This document shows positions 1 to 6,277 of a DNA stretch of 6,277 bases, in pieces. The stretch's first letter is position 1, and the number at the start of each line of letters is the position of its first letter. Position numbers and translations under genes: made by a program. The notes under the pieces were generated by a model. That model did not search any database. It saw nothing but the letters and a program-made list of their open reading frames with translations, and was not told where the DNA came from. This DNA is from Bacillota bacterium (GTDB taxonomy: Bacteria; Bacillota; Clostridia; Lachnospirales; Lachnospiraceae): NCBI GenBank assembly GCA_023398855.1, contig JAEWRS010000132.1:1-6277 (forward strand), in the 5' to 3' direction.

Positions 1-1793
1 AAATTGAATTTGCTGAACGCATCAATGGATTCCCGCACATCAACGTGATAGGAGTTGGTGTAATATCCTTTATCCGTAACATCCGGAATGATCCCATAGC
101 GTTCCCTGTCAATTTTAGCAAAACGATAGCAGAGGGATTCCGCAGGCGTCCCATATAAGCCAAAGCCAAGGCCTGTCTGATCTTTCCACTGTTCAACCGC
201 ATCCTTCATATAATTCATAACGCGAAGGGCAAACGCCTTTCCTTCCGGGTCCGTGTGGCTGACTCCTTTCATGAGCTTTGTCATCTCATAAAGACCAATG
301 TATCCCAAGGATATAGTGGAATAGCCGCCGAAAAGCAGGGGATCGATCTTTTCCCCCTTTTTCAGCCTGGCAATGGCACCATACTGCCAATGAATCGGGC
401 TCACATCAGAAACAGTACCTTCCAGAGACTTATGCCTGCACATCAGGGCCTCATAGCAAAGACTTAAGCGTTCATCCAAAAGCTTCCAGAATACCTCTTC
501 ATCACCTTTAGCCAAAATTCCGATCTGTGGCAGATTCAAGCTCACCACACCCTGGTTAAATCTTCCTTCAAACTTGTAATTGCCGTTCTCATCTTTCCAG
601 GTAGACAAAAAGCTCCTGCAGCCCATACAGCTAAATACATTTCCTTCGTAATTCTCCCGCATTTTTTTCGCGGAAATGTAATCCGGATACATGCGCTTTG
701 ACGAGCATCTCACTGCAAGCCTGGTTATATAATCGTATTTCCCGCCTTTTAAGCAGTTGTTCTCATCCAGAACATAAATCAGCTTCGGGAATGCTGGAGT
801 AACATAAACTCCGGCTTCGTTTTTAATACCTTCCAGCCTTTGACGAAGGACCTCCTCTACAATCATGGCATTCTCTGCAAGGTACTCATCCTTTTCATCA
901 AGGCATAAAAATAACGTGACAAAAGGTGCCTGTCCATTGGTCGTCATTAAGGTATTGATCTGGTACTGAATGGTCTGAACACCGGATTTCAGTTCATCTC
1001 TTAAGCGGATAGCTGCCATCTTCTCCACTATTTCCCCATTGACCGCATCTCCAAATTCCGCTTGGATCTGATTGTGGAATTTATTGTTGCTTTTTCTCAA
1101 GTATTTTCCAAGATGGCGGATATCCACAGACTGGCCGCCGTACTGATTGCTTGCAACGGCTGCAATAATCTGTGTCATGACGGTGCATGCCACTTGAAAG
1201 CTCTTGGGGCTTTCAATCATTTTTTCATTCATAACTGTGCCGTTATCCAGCATGTCACCGATGTTGATCAGGCAGCAGTTAAAAATAGGCTGAACAAAAT
1301 AATCGGCATCATGGAAATGGATTGCTCCCTGCTCATGGGCAATGGATATTCTCTCCGGAAGCAGCATCCTTTTCGTCAGATCCCTGGACACTTCTCCAGC
1401 AATGTAATCCCTTTGAGTAGAAGCCAGTATGGTATTCTTATTAGAATTCTCCTCTGCCAATTCCTTGTTCTCGTTCTTGATCAGTTTGAGAATGGATTCA
1501 TCCGTTGTATTCGCTTTCCGCAAAAGGGCTCTCTGGTAACGGTATATGATGTATTTCTTGGAAAGGGTGTATTTATTTTTATTAACAAGGCCACTCTCAA
1601 TCATGTCCTGAATGGTCTCAACATTAATTACATCCGAACCGCGGCTCTCTACATATCCCAGTATCTCATCGATCATTTCTTCACTGGCCTGTTCTCTTGC
1701 CTCTACTTCTGCATTAGCTTTTCGGATAGCCGTAACGATCTTTTCTCTGTCATACTCTACAATTCTGCCATCTCGCTTTTGAACCTTAATCAT
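1..1793 (-). CDS. nrdD: Anaerobic (class III) ribonucleoside-triphosphate reductase, N-terminal 597 codons
   Basis: Reduces ribonucleoside triphosphates to dNTPs under anaerobiosis, using a glycyl radical installed by the radical-SAM activase NrdG. I translated the frame from ATG at 1793 to the window edge and found no stop. Residues about 3-90 form an ATP-cone (KRDGR near residue 6, then DREKI), the allosteric ATP/dATP site. Catalytic cysteines are visible: FNCC has Cys173, aligning with E. coli Cys175 and T4 Cys79, and MGCRSF has Cys392, aligning with E. coli Cys384 and T4 Cys290. Asn413 in GRFNQG lies 21 residues after Cys392, the same spacing as T4 Cys290 to Asn311, which points to the formate-dependent subtype. 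The C-terminal zinc-binding cysteines and radical glycine lie outside the window, so integrity cannot be confirmed. The start is supported by the SD-like AAGGTGA six bases upstream and by the ATP-cone beginning at once. nrdG would be expected downstream, out of view. Confidence 0.96.
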   Translation of the reverse strand, partial: MIKVQKRDGRIVEYDREKIVTAIRKANAEVEAREQASEEMIDEILGYVESRGSDVINVETIQDMIESGLVNKNKYTLSKKYIIYRYQRALLRKANTTDESILKLIKNENKELAEENSNKNTILASTQRDYIAGEVSRDLTKRMLLPERISIAHEQGAIHFHDADYFVQPIFNCCLINIGDMLDNGTVMNEKMIESPKSFQVACTVMTQIIAAVASNQYGGQSVDIRHLGKYLRKSNNKFHNQIQAEFGDAVNGEIVEKMAAIRLRDELKSGVQTIQYQINTLMTTNGQAPFVTLFLCLDEKDEYLAENAMIVEEVLRQRLEGIKNEAGVYVTPAFPKLIYVLDENNCLKGGKYDYITRLAVRCSSKRMYPDYISAKKMRENYEGNVFSCMGCRSFLSTWKDENGNYKFEGRFNQGVVSLNLPQIGILAKGDEEVFWKLLDERLSLCYEALMCRHKSLEGTVSDVSPIHWQYGAIARLKKGEKIDPLLFGGYSTISLGYIGLYEMTKLMKGVSHTDPEGKAFALRVMNYMKDAVEQWKDQTGLGFGLYGTPAESLCYRFAKIDRERYGIIPDVTDKGYYTNSYHVDVRESIDAFSKFN

Positions 1794-1798
1794 TCCTG

Positions 1799-1805
1799 TC
1801 ACCTT
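1799..1805 (-). promoter_or_regulatory. Ribosome binding site of nrdD
   Basis: On the minus strand this reads AAGGTGA, five to six bases before the ATG at 1793. It is a good match to the anti-Shine-Dalgarno sequence at normal spacing, and it fixes the nrdD start. Confidence 0.7.
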
Positions 1806-1810
1806 TACCT

Positions 1811-1826
1811 ATTCTATATTTTGTGT
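1811..1826. promoter_or_regulatory. NrdR box 1 (proximal to nrdD)
   Basis: The plus strand reads attCTATATTTTGTGT. This fits the palindromic NrdR consensus (roughly ACACwATATnTwGTGT) at nearly all positions, with mismatches confined to the left arm. NrdR is a zinc-finger/ATP-cone repressor that senses dATP/ATP and controls ribonucleotide reductase genes. The site lies in the predicted 5' leader of nrdD, with its centre about 38 bases downstream of the inferred transcription start. NrdR itself is not encoded in the window. Confidence 0.75.
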
Positions 1827-1840
1827 CTTATGTATTTATA

Positions 1841-1856
1841 TTACTATATCTAGTGC
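1841..1856. promoter_or_regulatory. NrdR box 2 (promoter-proximal)
   Basis: The plus strand reads ttaCTATATCTAGTGC, with the near-perfect palindromic core CTATATCTAG. It fits the NrdR consensus and has the same orientation and register as the other box. The two 16-bp sites start 30 bp apart, about three helical turns, which is the paired same-face arrangement known for NrdR operators. The site abuts the inferred transcription start near 1857, so bound repressor would block initiation or early elongation. Confidence 0.78.
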
Positions 1857-1863
1857 TTTTCTA

Positions 1864-1891
1864 ATTATACACTATGAAAAGAAAAAGTAAA
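1864..1891 (-). promoter_or_regulatory. nrdD: Sigma-A-type promoter of nrdD
   Basis: On the minus strand there is a -35-like TTTACT (1886-1891), a 16-bp spacer, and a perfect -10 TATAAT (1864-1869). The inferred transcription start is near 1857, giving a leader of about 64 nt that contains both NrdR boxes and the ribosome binding site. The promoter lies wholly in the gap after the flavoprotein stop codon, so nrdD can be expressed independently of the upstream genes. The -35 is only a moderate match; the assignment rests on the -10 and on the neighbouring operators. Confidence 0.68.
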
Positions 1892-1908
1892 GGGTATTTT
1901 TTCCTTAC

Positions 1909-2529
1909 TTACCGGATAAAATTAGTCCTGGGTATTTCCTCTTTATCTGGAAAGTTGATTCCTGCGGCTTTTCCCACCTCAAGACATTTTAACAGCCATG
2001 CCATATTTTTTCCCAGAGTCTTCATGGTATGAAGCCCTTCCAAATCCTGCTCCACCTCTTGAGGAGTAAATCCGTGAACCATATTCCAGTAAGAGGAAGA
2101 AACTACCGGCATCTGAGCAATAGTAAAATATTTGTTCAGAACATCAAGAGACGCCGTGGTGCCTGCCCTCCTGGCAGAAACAACAGCTGCACCTGGCTTA
2201 AAGGCAAAATTCCTTCCAGCATAGAACAAACGGTCCAGGAAGGAAAGCACCGTGCCGTTAGGAGAAGCATAGTGAACCGGAGAGCCTACCACCAGTCCCG
2301 CCGCTGTTTCCATCTCCTCAAGAACGTGATTGACCATATCATAATTAAAAACACACCTTACTGTACCGGCACACTTCTGGCAAGCAATACAGCCATGGCC
2401 TGACTGGCTCCCAACATGGAAAATTTCCGTCTCAATGCCTTCTTCGTTCAATGCCCTTTCCACCTCAAGAAGGGCACGGTTGGTACAGCCTCTTTCATGA
2501 GGGCTTCCGTTTAACATCAGCACTTTCAT
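1909..2529 (-). CDS. Flavodoxin-fold NAD(P)H-dependent FMN reductase-type flavoprotein with a CX2CX2CX5C motif
   Basis: A 206-residue protein of the NADPH-dependent FMN reductase/iron-sulfur flavoprotein group, probably a cytoplasmic redox carrier or oxidoreductase; the substrate is unknown. NGSPHERGCT (residues 7-16) is the FMN phosphate loop after strand 1, and GSPVHYASPNGT (82-93) is the loop expected next to the isoalloxazine ring, followed by FLDR. Cys47, Cys50, Cys53 and Cys59 form CX2CX2CX5C, the compact motif that ligates a [4Fe-4S] cluster in Methanosarcina Isf. The C-terminal part (KPGAAVVSARRAGTT, then an NKYF...MPVV segment) matches a common clostridial flavodoxin-family protein as I remember it. 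There is no signal peptide or membrane segment. ATG at 2529 gives the usual MKVLMLNGSP start; the in-frame GTG at 2532 is equally open and better spaced from GAGAGGA. It lies about 65 bp after the SNF2 gene and is probably cotranscribed with it. The flavoprotein family is near certain; cluster binding is inferred. Confidence 0.93.
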   Translation of the reverse strand: MKVLMLNGSPHERGCTNRALLEVERALNEEGIETEIFHVGSQSGHGCIACQKCAGTVRCVFNYDMVNHVLEEMETAAGLVVGSPVHYASPNGTVLSFLDRLFYAGRNFAFKPGAAVVSARRAGTTASLDVLNKYFTIAQMPVVSSSYWNMVHGFTPQEVEQDLEGLHTMKTLGKNMAWLLKCLEVGKAAGINFPDKEEIPRTNFIR

Positions 2530-2539
2530 CACTCATTCA

Positions 2540-2546
2540 TCCTCTC
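2540..2546 (-). promoter_or_regulatory. Ribosome binding site of the flavoprotein gene
   Basis: The minus strand reads GAGAGGA. It ends 10 bases before the ATG at 2529 and 7 bases before an in-frame GTG at 2532. The spacing slightly favours the GTG, while start-codon strength and the usual family N-terminus favour the ATG. The two choices differ by one residue. Confidence 0.6.
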
Positions 2547-2570
2547 TTTCTTTCTAATGATTTATGGAAA

Positions 2571-2590
2571 TGCATTTATTTATCAATGCA
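2571..2590. repeat. Short inverted repeat in the SNF2-flavoprotein gap
   Basis: TGCATT (2571-2576) and AATGCA (2585-2590) form a perfect 6-bp stem with an 8-base AT-rich loop, just after the SNF2 stop codon. On the minus strand only three T residues follow before CC. It may be a weak attenuating or mRNA-end hairpin, but it does not qualify as a normal intrinsic terminator and could be chance. Confidence 0.3.
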
Positions 2591-2596
2591 GTTTCT

Positions 2597-5500
2597 CTAA
2601 ATATCCAAAAGACCCAGTAAATCCTCCTTAGTCATATTACTCATGGATACTGTCCCTTCGGTTATAATCTGTTCCGCCAGATCCTTTTTAGACTCCTGAA
2701 GCTTTAGTATATTTTCCTCAATGGTGCCTTTTGTGATCAGTTTGAATACACTTACCTGCTTTTCCTGGCCGATCCGGTGGGCCCGGTCCGTTGCCTGGTT
2801 CTGAGCTGCCACATTCCACCATGGATCAAAGTGTATGACAATATCGGCTGCAGTCAGGTTAAGGCCAGTGCCTCCTGCTTTAAGCGAAATAAGAAACAGG
2901 GGAATCCCATCATCTTTAAAGGAGTTTACCATATGGAGTCTCTCTTCTTTGGGAGTTGACCCTGTCAGCATGTAGTAGGAAATCGCCTCTTTTTTCAGTC
3001 TTTGTTCAATGATTTCCAACATGGAAGTGAACTGGGAAAAAAGCAGGATTTTATGACCTCCCTCCACGCCGTTCCGTATTAAGTCCATGCACGTTTCCAG
3101 CTTTGCCGATTCGCCTTTGTAATTCTCATAGCATAAATGGGGATCGCAGCAGATCTGCCGCAGCCTGGTCAGTGCCGAAAGGATCTGAATATTATCCTTT
3201 CCAGATCTGCCTTCCAGACGTTCAAGCTCCTGTTTTAAGCGGAATGCATTTGCCGTATACAGCTCTTTTTGTTCCTTGTCAAAGGCAGAATAAACCGTTG
3301 TTTCCAGCTTATCCGGCAGTTCTTTTAACACATCCTTTTTAAGCCGCCTTAAAAGAAAAGGACCAATCAGACGGTGAAGACTTTCCAAAACCCTTTCATC
3401 CTTATCCTTTACAATGGGCAGCTCAAACTCTTTTTTAAATTTCCGGTAGTGAAACAGAAATCCGGGCATAAGAAAATCAAAAATACTCCACAGCTCAGAC
3501 AGGCGGTTTTCGATGGGGGTACCTGTCAATGCAAACCGGTTTTTCGCAGGAATGCTCTTTACCGCTCTGGCACTCTGAGTGGACGCATTTTTAATGTACT
3601 GGGCCTCATCAATGATCTGAAACCGGTAGGACCTGCTTTTATAAAGATCTATATCACGTTTCAAAAGATCGTAAGAAGTGATCAGCACATCTTCTTCCTC
3701 ACTATGGTTTAGCAATTCTTCCCGTTCTCCTGATACGCCGGTAACTGTTACCACCTTTAGGGATGGGGCAAACATGCGGATTTCATTTTCCCAGTTATAC
3801 ACCAGGGAAGCAGGACAAACAATAAGGGAAGTGGTATGCTCTTTTTTACCTGCTTCATCAAGGAGCAGGGCAATGACCTGAATGGTCTTTCCAAGTCCCA
3901 TGTCATCGGCCAGTATTCCGCCAAAGCCATAGCTGTCCAGGGTTTTAAGCCAGCGGTAGCCTGTCTTTTGATATCCTCTCAGTACCTGGCGGAGAGGCTG
4001 GGGAATTTCAAAATCACTGTCCTCCACGGACTTCATTCCCCTGACAACGGCCTTATAAAGCTGATCCCTATAAAGGGTAATGCCGTTACCTACTTTCAAA
4101 ATGCTGTCCAGATAAAGAGCTCTGTATCTGGGAAGGCGGAAAGACCGATTCAGCGTGCCAGGATCTGCAGATAAGCCCTCCACCAGCTTTGCTACTGTCA
4201 AAAGTCCATTGTCATCAAGGCTTATAAACTGCCCGTTTTTTAGTCTGTAATATCTTTTTTTCTGACTGTACATCTCCAAAAGTCTGGCCAGATCCTCACC
4301 AGACAAACCGTCTGTATCCACACTCAGCTCCAGCCAGTTTCCCGTACTCCGCACTCCAATGGATACCTTGGGAGGCGGCAGGATCTTTAAATGCTTAAAG
4401 GATTCGGAAAAATATACCTCTCCCAATGACATGAACTCACTGATCCCTGAGCTCAACAGCTGGTATACTGCTTCCTCATCATCCCGGATTGCAGGGTATT
4501 CTGATTCGTATTCCTTGTATTTAAAATATCTGGTTATCAGGCGGCTGATGCGGAACTCTCCGGGTACGTCCCGGCATACGGTACGTGGAAGGTGTTCATC
4601 CTCTACCGGCTGAAAAGAATAATCACCATAGGAAAGGGTGGGTTTTAAAACCAGTTCATCCGGTCCATCAGAATCAAAATCAAACCGGGCTTTCAGCTCT
4701 TCCGGTTTATACGCCTCTAAATCCACTTCCCTGGAGTCAATGGTACAATAGGCTGCAATTCTTTTTATAACTCTCTCATAAAAAAGCGGCATATCCTTAT
4801 TGTTGATTTCTGTTTCAAAGGAAGTCCGATACCCTTCCATCATCTGTTTGAGAAATACGGAAAGAGCCTCACTGCAGGACTGGTCGCAGCAGTATAAATA
4901 CTTGTTATCTGCCAGATATAAGCGGTGTTCTCCCTCAAAAGCCAGTAAATTTAAGTCAATGGAAACCAATACCCCTTCCCGCCCCTTGCGCTTTACCACA
5001 ACCGTTAAATCAGGATTGCGGTCCACCACCTCAAGCTGCCGTGTCTGCCCCCTGTAATCTTCAATTTCCAGGCACTTCCCCATCATGATCTTAAAAAAGC
5101 GGTCACGGTTCGCCTGGCTTAAGGTCAAAATACGAAGGACCGGCTTTGCGGAAAAAGAGCTTTTCTGAAACTGTTCAAAATGTTCACAGTAAGAATTGAC
5201 CATCTCCAGAACAAATTCCAAAAGGGGACGGCTTTCTTTTACAAAAGCAGAAATACTGTGATGGAATGCCAAATTTTTTCCGTACTCCGCATAGGTACCG
5301 TTCTCAACCGCATTTGCAAAAGAGACCAGATCCTTTATCATATACAGCCGGTCTATTCCCAGCTTAAACTCCAGCTTCACTTCTCTGCGATTGACCAGAA
5401 GGGATAAGTCAAGCCTTACCTGTTCCTCTTCTCCCTCCCCCATGATGCGGGACACTTCTCTGTTCGTATATTCCCTGATCATAGCTCTGGCCTGCTGGGA

Positions 5501-5743
5501 GGTCGTTACCGCCCTCCCCTGATTCTCTGTTTCCTGCTCCTGGAAGGTTTCCAGCAAAACCCTGCAGTGGGGACACATACCCCGAAAGGAATTTCCCTGA
5601 GTACAGGAACAAGAGTAGTCAAAAACCTGACTACCCTTGATATGCAAACTTGCCTTATATTCCTTTCCCTGGTCCTCAACCAGAGCCCTGACACCTGATT
5701 CGCCCTTCCAAAAGGTATTAGTCGTCAAGTGCGATACTTTCAT
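2597..5743 (-). CDS. SWIM zinc-finger SNF2-family DEAD/DEAH-box ATPase
   Basis: A complete 1048-residue superfamily 2 ATPase of the Swi2/Snf2 type, expected to translocate on double-stranded DNA and remodel protein-DNA complexes; its specific role is unknown. The N-terminal SWIM finger has Cys45, Cys47, Cys57 and His59 (CxC-x9-CxH), a zinc site associated with DNA or protein binding. Residues about 90-580 lack catalytic motifs and fit the bacterial SNF2-associated region. The first RecA lobe has Walker A DMGLGKT (614-620, Lys619), motif Ia CPASLVYNW (643-651), Walker B DEAQ (712-715) and motif III LTGTP (740-743 for TGTP). The second lobe has FSQF (902-905), GGTGLNL (957-963), DPWWN (973-977) and motif VI DRAHRIGQ (986-993), with Arg987 and Arg990 as finger candidates. 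All core motifs are intact, so it should be active. The in-frame TGA two codons upstream fixes ATG 5743; the SD (GTGAG) is weak. It starts 23 bp after argS and is likely cotranscribed with it. Confidence 0.96.
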   Translation of the reverse strand: MKVSHLTTNTFWKGESGVRALVEDQGKEYKASLHIKGSQVFDYSCSCTQGNSFRGMCPHCRVLLETFQEQETENQGRAVTTSQQARAMIREYTNREVSRIMGEGEEEQVRLDLSLLVNRREVKLEFKLGIDRLYMIKDLVSFANAVENGTYAEYGKNLAFHHSISAFVKESRPLLEFVLEMVNSYCEHFEQFQKSSFSAKPVLRILTLSQANRDRFFKIMMGKCLEIEDYRGQTRQLEVVDRNPDLTVVVKRKGREGVLVSIDLNLLAFEGEHRLYLADNKYLYCCDQSCSEALSVFLKQMMEGYRTSFETEINNKDMPLFYERVIKRIAAYCTIDSREVDLEAYKPEELKARFDFDSDGPDELVLKPTLSYGDYSFQPVEDEHLPRTVCRDVPGEFRISRLITRYFKYKEYESEYPAIRDDEEAVYQLLSSGISEFMSLGEVYFSESFKHLKILPPPKVSIGVRSTGNWLELSVDTDGLSGEDLARLLEMYSQKKRYYRLKNGQFISLDDNGLLTVAKLVEGLSADPGTLNRSFRLPRYRALYLDSILKVGNGITLYRDQLYKAVVRGMKSVEDSDFEIPQPLRQVLRGYQKTGYRWLKTLDSYGFGGILADDMGLGKTIQVIALLLDEAGKKEHTTSLIVCPASLVYNWENEIRMFAPSLKVVTVTGVSGEREELLNHSEEEDVLITSYDLLKRDIDLYKSRSYRFQIIDEAQYIKNASTQSARAVKSIPAKNRFALTGTPIENRLSELWSIFDFLMPGFLFHYRKFKKEFELPIVKDKDERVLESLHRLIGPFLLRRLKKDVLKELPDKLETTVYSAFDKEQKELYTANAFRLKQELERLEGRSGKDNIQILSALTRLRQICCDPHLCYENYKGESAKLETCMDLIRNGVEGGHKILLFSQFTSMLEIIEQRLKKEAISYYMLTGSTPKEERLHMVNSFKDDGIPLFLISLKAGGTGLNLTAADIVIHFDPWWNVAAQNQATDRAHRIGQEKQVSVFKLITKGTIEENILKLQESKKDLAEQIITEGTVSMSNMTKEDLLGLLDI

Positions 5744-5766
5744 AGCTTCTCACATCCATTCACCAT

Positions 5767-6277
5767 TTACATTCGTTCCGGCGCCTCAATCCCCAATACG
5801 CCGATACAGGTATTCAATACATCCTTGGCAAGCTTAATCAGCCTGATCCAGGATGCCTGACGCTCTTTATTCTCTTCCGATATGATCTTGGTATCATGGT
5901 AAAAACGATTAAAGGCATTGGCAAGCTCGTAGATGTACTGGCACATTTTATGAGGTGCAAGCTCAGCAAAGCTTGTTTCCATGATTTCATTATATCTGGA
6001 AAGCTGAAGCATCAGCTCTTTTTCCGCCTCAGTGACAGCAGCAAGAATCTTCTCTTGTCCAGGGTATTTGTCTTCAAGCCCCTGGTATTTTGCCAGGATG
6101 GACTTGATTCTGACAATGGTGTAGAGAATGTAAGGGCCTGTATTTCCTTCAAAAGATACGAAGCGGTCCATATCAAACACATAGTCCTTAGAGGCCTGGT
6201 TGGATAAATCTCCATACTTTAAAGCAGCCATTCCAACAATTTTTGAGGTTTCTTCTGCCTCTGCCTCAGTAACGGTG
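5767..6277 (-). CDS. argS: Arginyl-tRNA synthetase, C-terminal 169 residues
   Basis: Class I aminoacyl-tRNA synthetase that charges tRNA-Arg with arginine in the cytoplasm. Only the C-terminal part is present. The open frame continues to the window edge, upstream of an internal ATG at 6231, so that ATG is not the start. The visible part opens with TVTEAEAEETSKIVG, then KYGDLSNQ and SFEGNTGPYILYT, hallmarks of the stretch that leads from the catalytic core into the DALR anticodon-binding domain. The remainder is helical DALR domain, with AELAPHKMCQYIYELANAFNRFYHDTKI near the middle given here only as its start (AELAPHK) and end (NRFYHDTKI), and it ends naturally at IEAPERM and TAA. The catalytic HIGH-type motif lies outside the window. 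It is the most upstream gene seen and probably leads the unit with the SNF2 gene. Confidence 0.95.
   Translation of the reverse strand, partial: TVTEAEAEETSKIVGMAALKYGDLSNQASKDYVFDMDRFVSFEGNTGPYILYTIVRIKSILAKYQGLEDKYPGQEKILAAVTEAEKELMLQLSRYNEIMETSFAELAPHKMCQYIYELANAFNRFYHDTKIISEENKERQASWIRLIKLAKDVLNTCIGVLGIEAPERM

Noticed and set aside
1062..1853. A 263-codon plus-strand open frame opposite nrdD
   Set aside because: It is antisense to a clear NrdD reading frame with conserved catalytic motifs, its product is low-complexity and resembles no family, and its end runs through the nrdD promoter and NrdR sites.
1878..1904. AT-rich imperfect palindrome (GAAAAA ... TTTTTC) after the flavoprotein gene as a terminator
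   Set aside because: The stem is almost all A-T with no GC-rich core, and it coincides with the -35 region of the nrdD promoter; it is unlikely to terminate transcription.
2564..2586. Possible promoter before the flavoprotein gene (minus-strand TTGATA followed by an AT-rich stretch)
   Set aside because: TTGATA at 2581-2586 is a fair -35, but at 16 bp spacing the best -10 is TAAATC, which matches the consensus at only three of six positions. It also overlaps the short inverted repeat, so I do not call it.
3599..3610. DEAQ in place of DEAH in motif II of the SNF2 ATPase
   Set aside because: Asp712 and Glu713, the metal-binding and catalytic pair, are kept, and DEAQ is a normal variant in bacterial SNF2 proteins, so it is not a sign of inactivation.
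2029..5612. Many 60-124 codon open frames on the plus strand, and short extra frames on the minus strand, inside the flavoprotein and SNF2 genes
   Set aside because: All lie within strongly supported coding regions in other frames, lack good ribosome binding sites or recognisable domains, and are best read as shadows.
5767..6231. A self-contained 154-codon gene starting at the ATG at 6231
   Set aside because: The frame stays open to the window edge, and the upstream codons encode residues that continue the ArgS match, so the ATG is an internal methionine.

Overview
The window reads as ordinary chromosome of an anaerobic, low-to-mid GC Firmicute. Clostridia, and probably Lachnospiraceae, is my inference from the class III ribonucleotide reductase, the style of the proteins and the purine-rich ribosome binding sites; no marker gene settles it. 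All four genes lie on the minus strand, so transcription runs from high to low coordinates. Both end genes run off the window.

Layout in transcription order: (1) 6277-5767, the C-terminal part of arginyl-tRNA synthetase (argS), including its DALR anticodon-binding domain. (2) 5743-2597, after a 23-bp gap, a complete 1048-residue SNF2-family ATPase with an N-terminal SWIM zinc finger. (3) 2529-1909, after a gap of about 65 bp, a 206-residue flavodoxin-fold flavoprotein whose four cysteines match the compact [4Fe-4S] motif of the iron-sulfur flavoproteins. (4) 1793-1, after a gap of about 115 bp, the first 597 codons of the anaerobic ribonucleoside-triphosphate reductase nrdD; its C-terminal zinc site and glycyl-radical loop are outside the window.

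The first three genes are spaced like a single transcription unit. nrdD appears to have its own unit: the gap before it holds a good sigma-A-like promoter and, just downstream, two NrdR-box-like sites with centres 30 bp apart. This suggests repression by the dNTP/ATP-sensing repressor NrdR. No convincing intrinsic terminator separates the genes, so some read-through into nrdD is possible.

I see no mobile element, CRISPR array, RNA gene, defence island or clearly new system. The points most worth a second look are the paired NrdR sites, the iron-sulfur-flavoprotein-like cysteine motif, and the SWIM-SNF2 ATPase, whose cellular role is not established.
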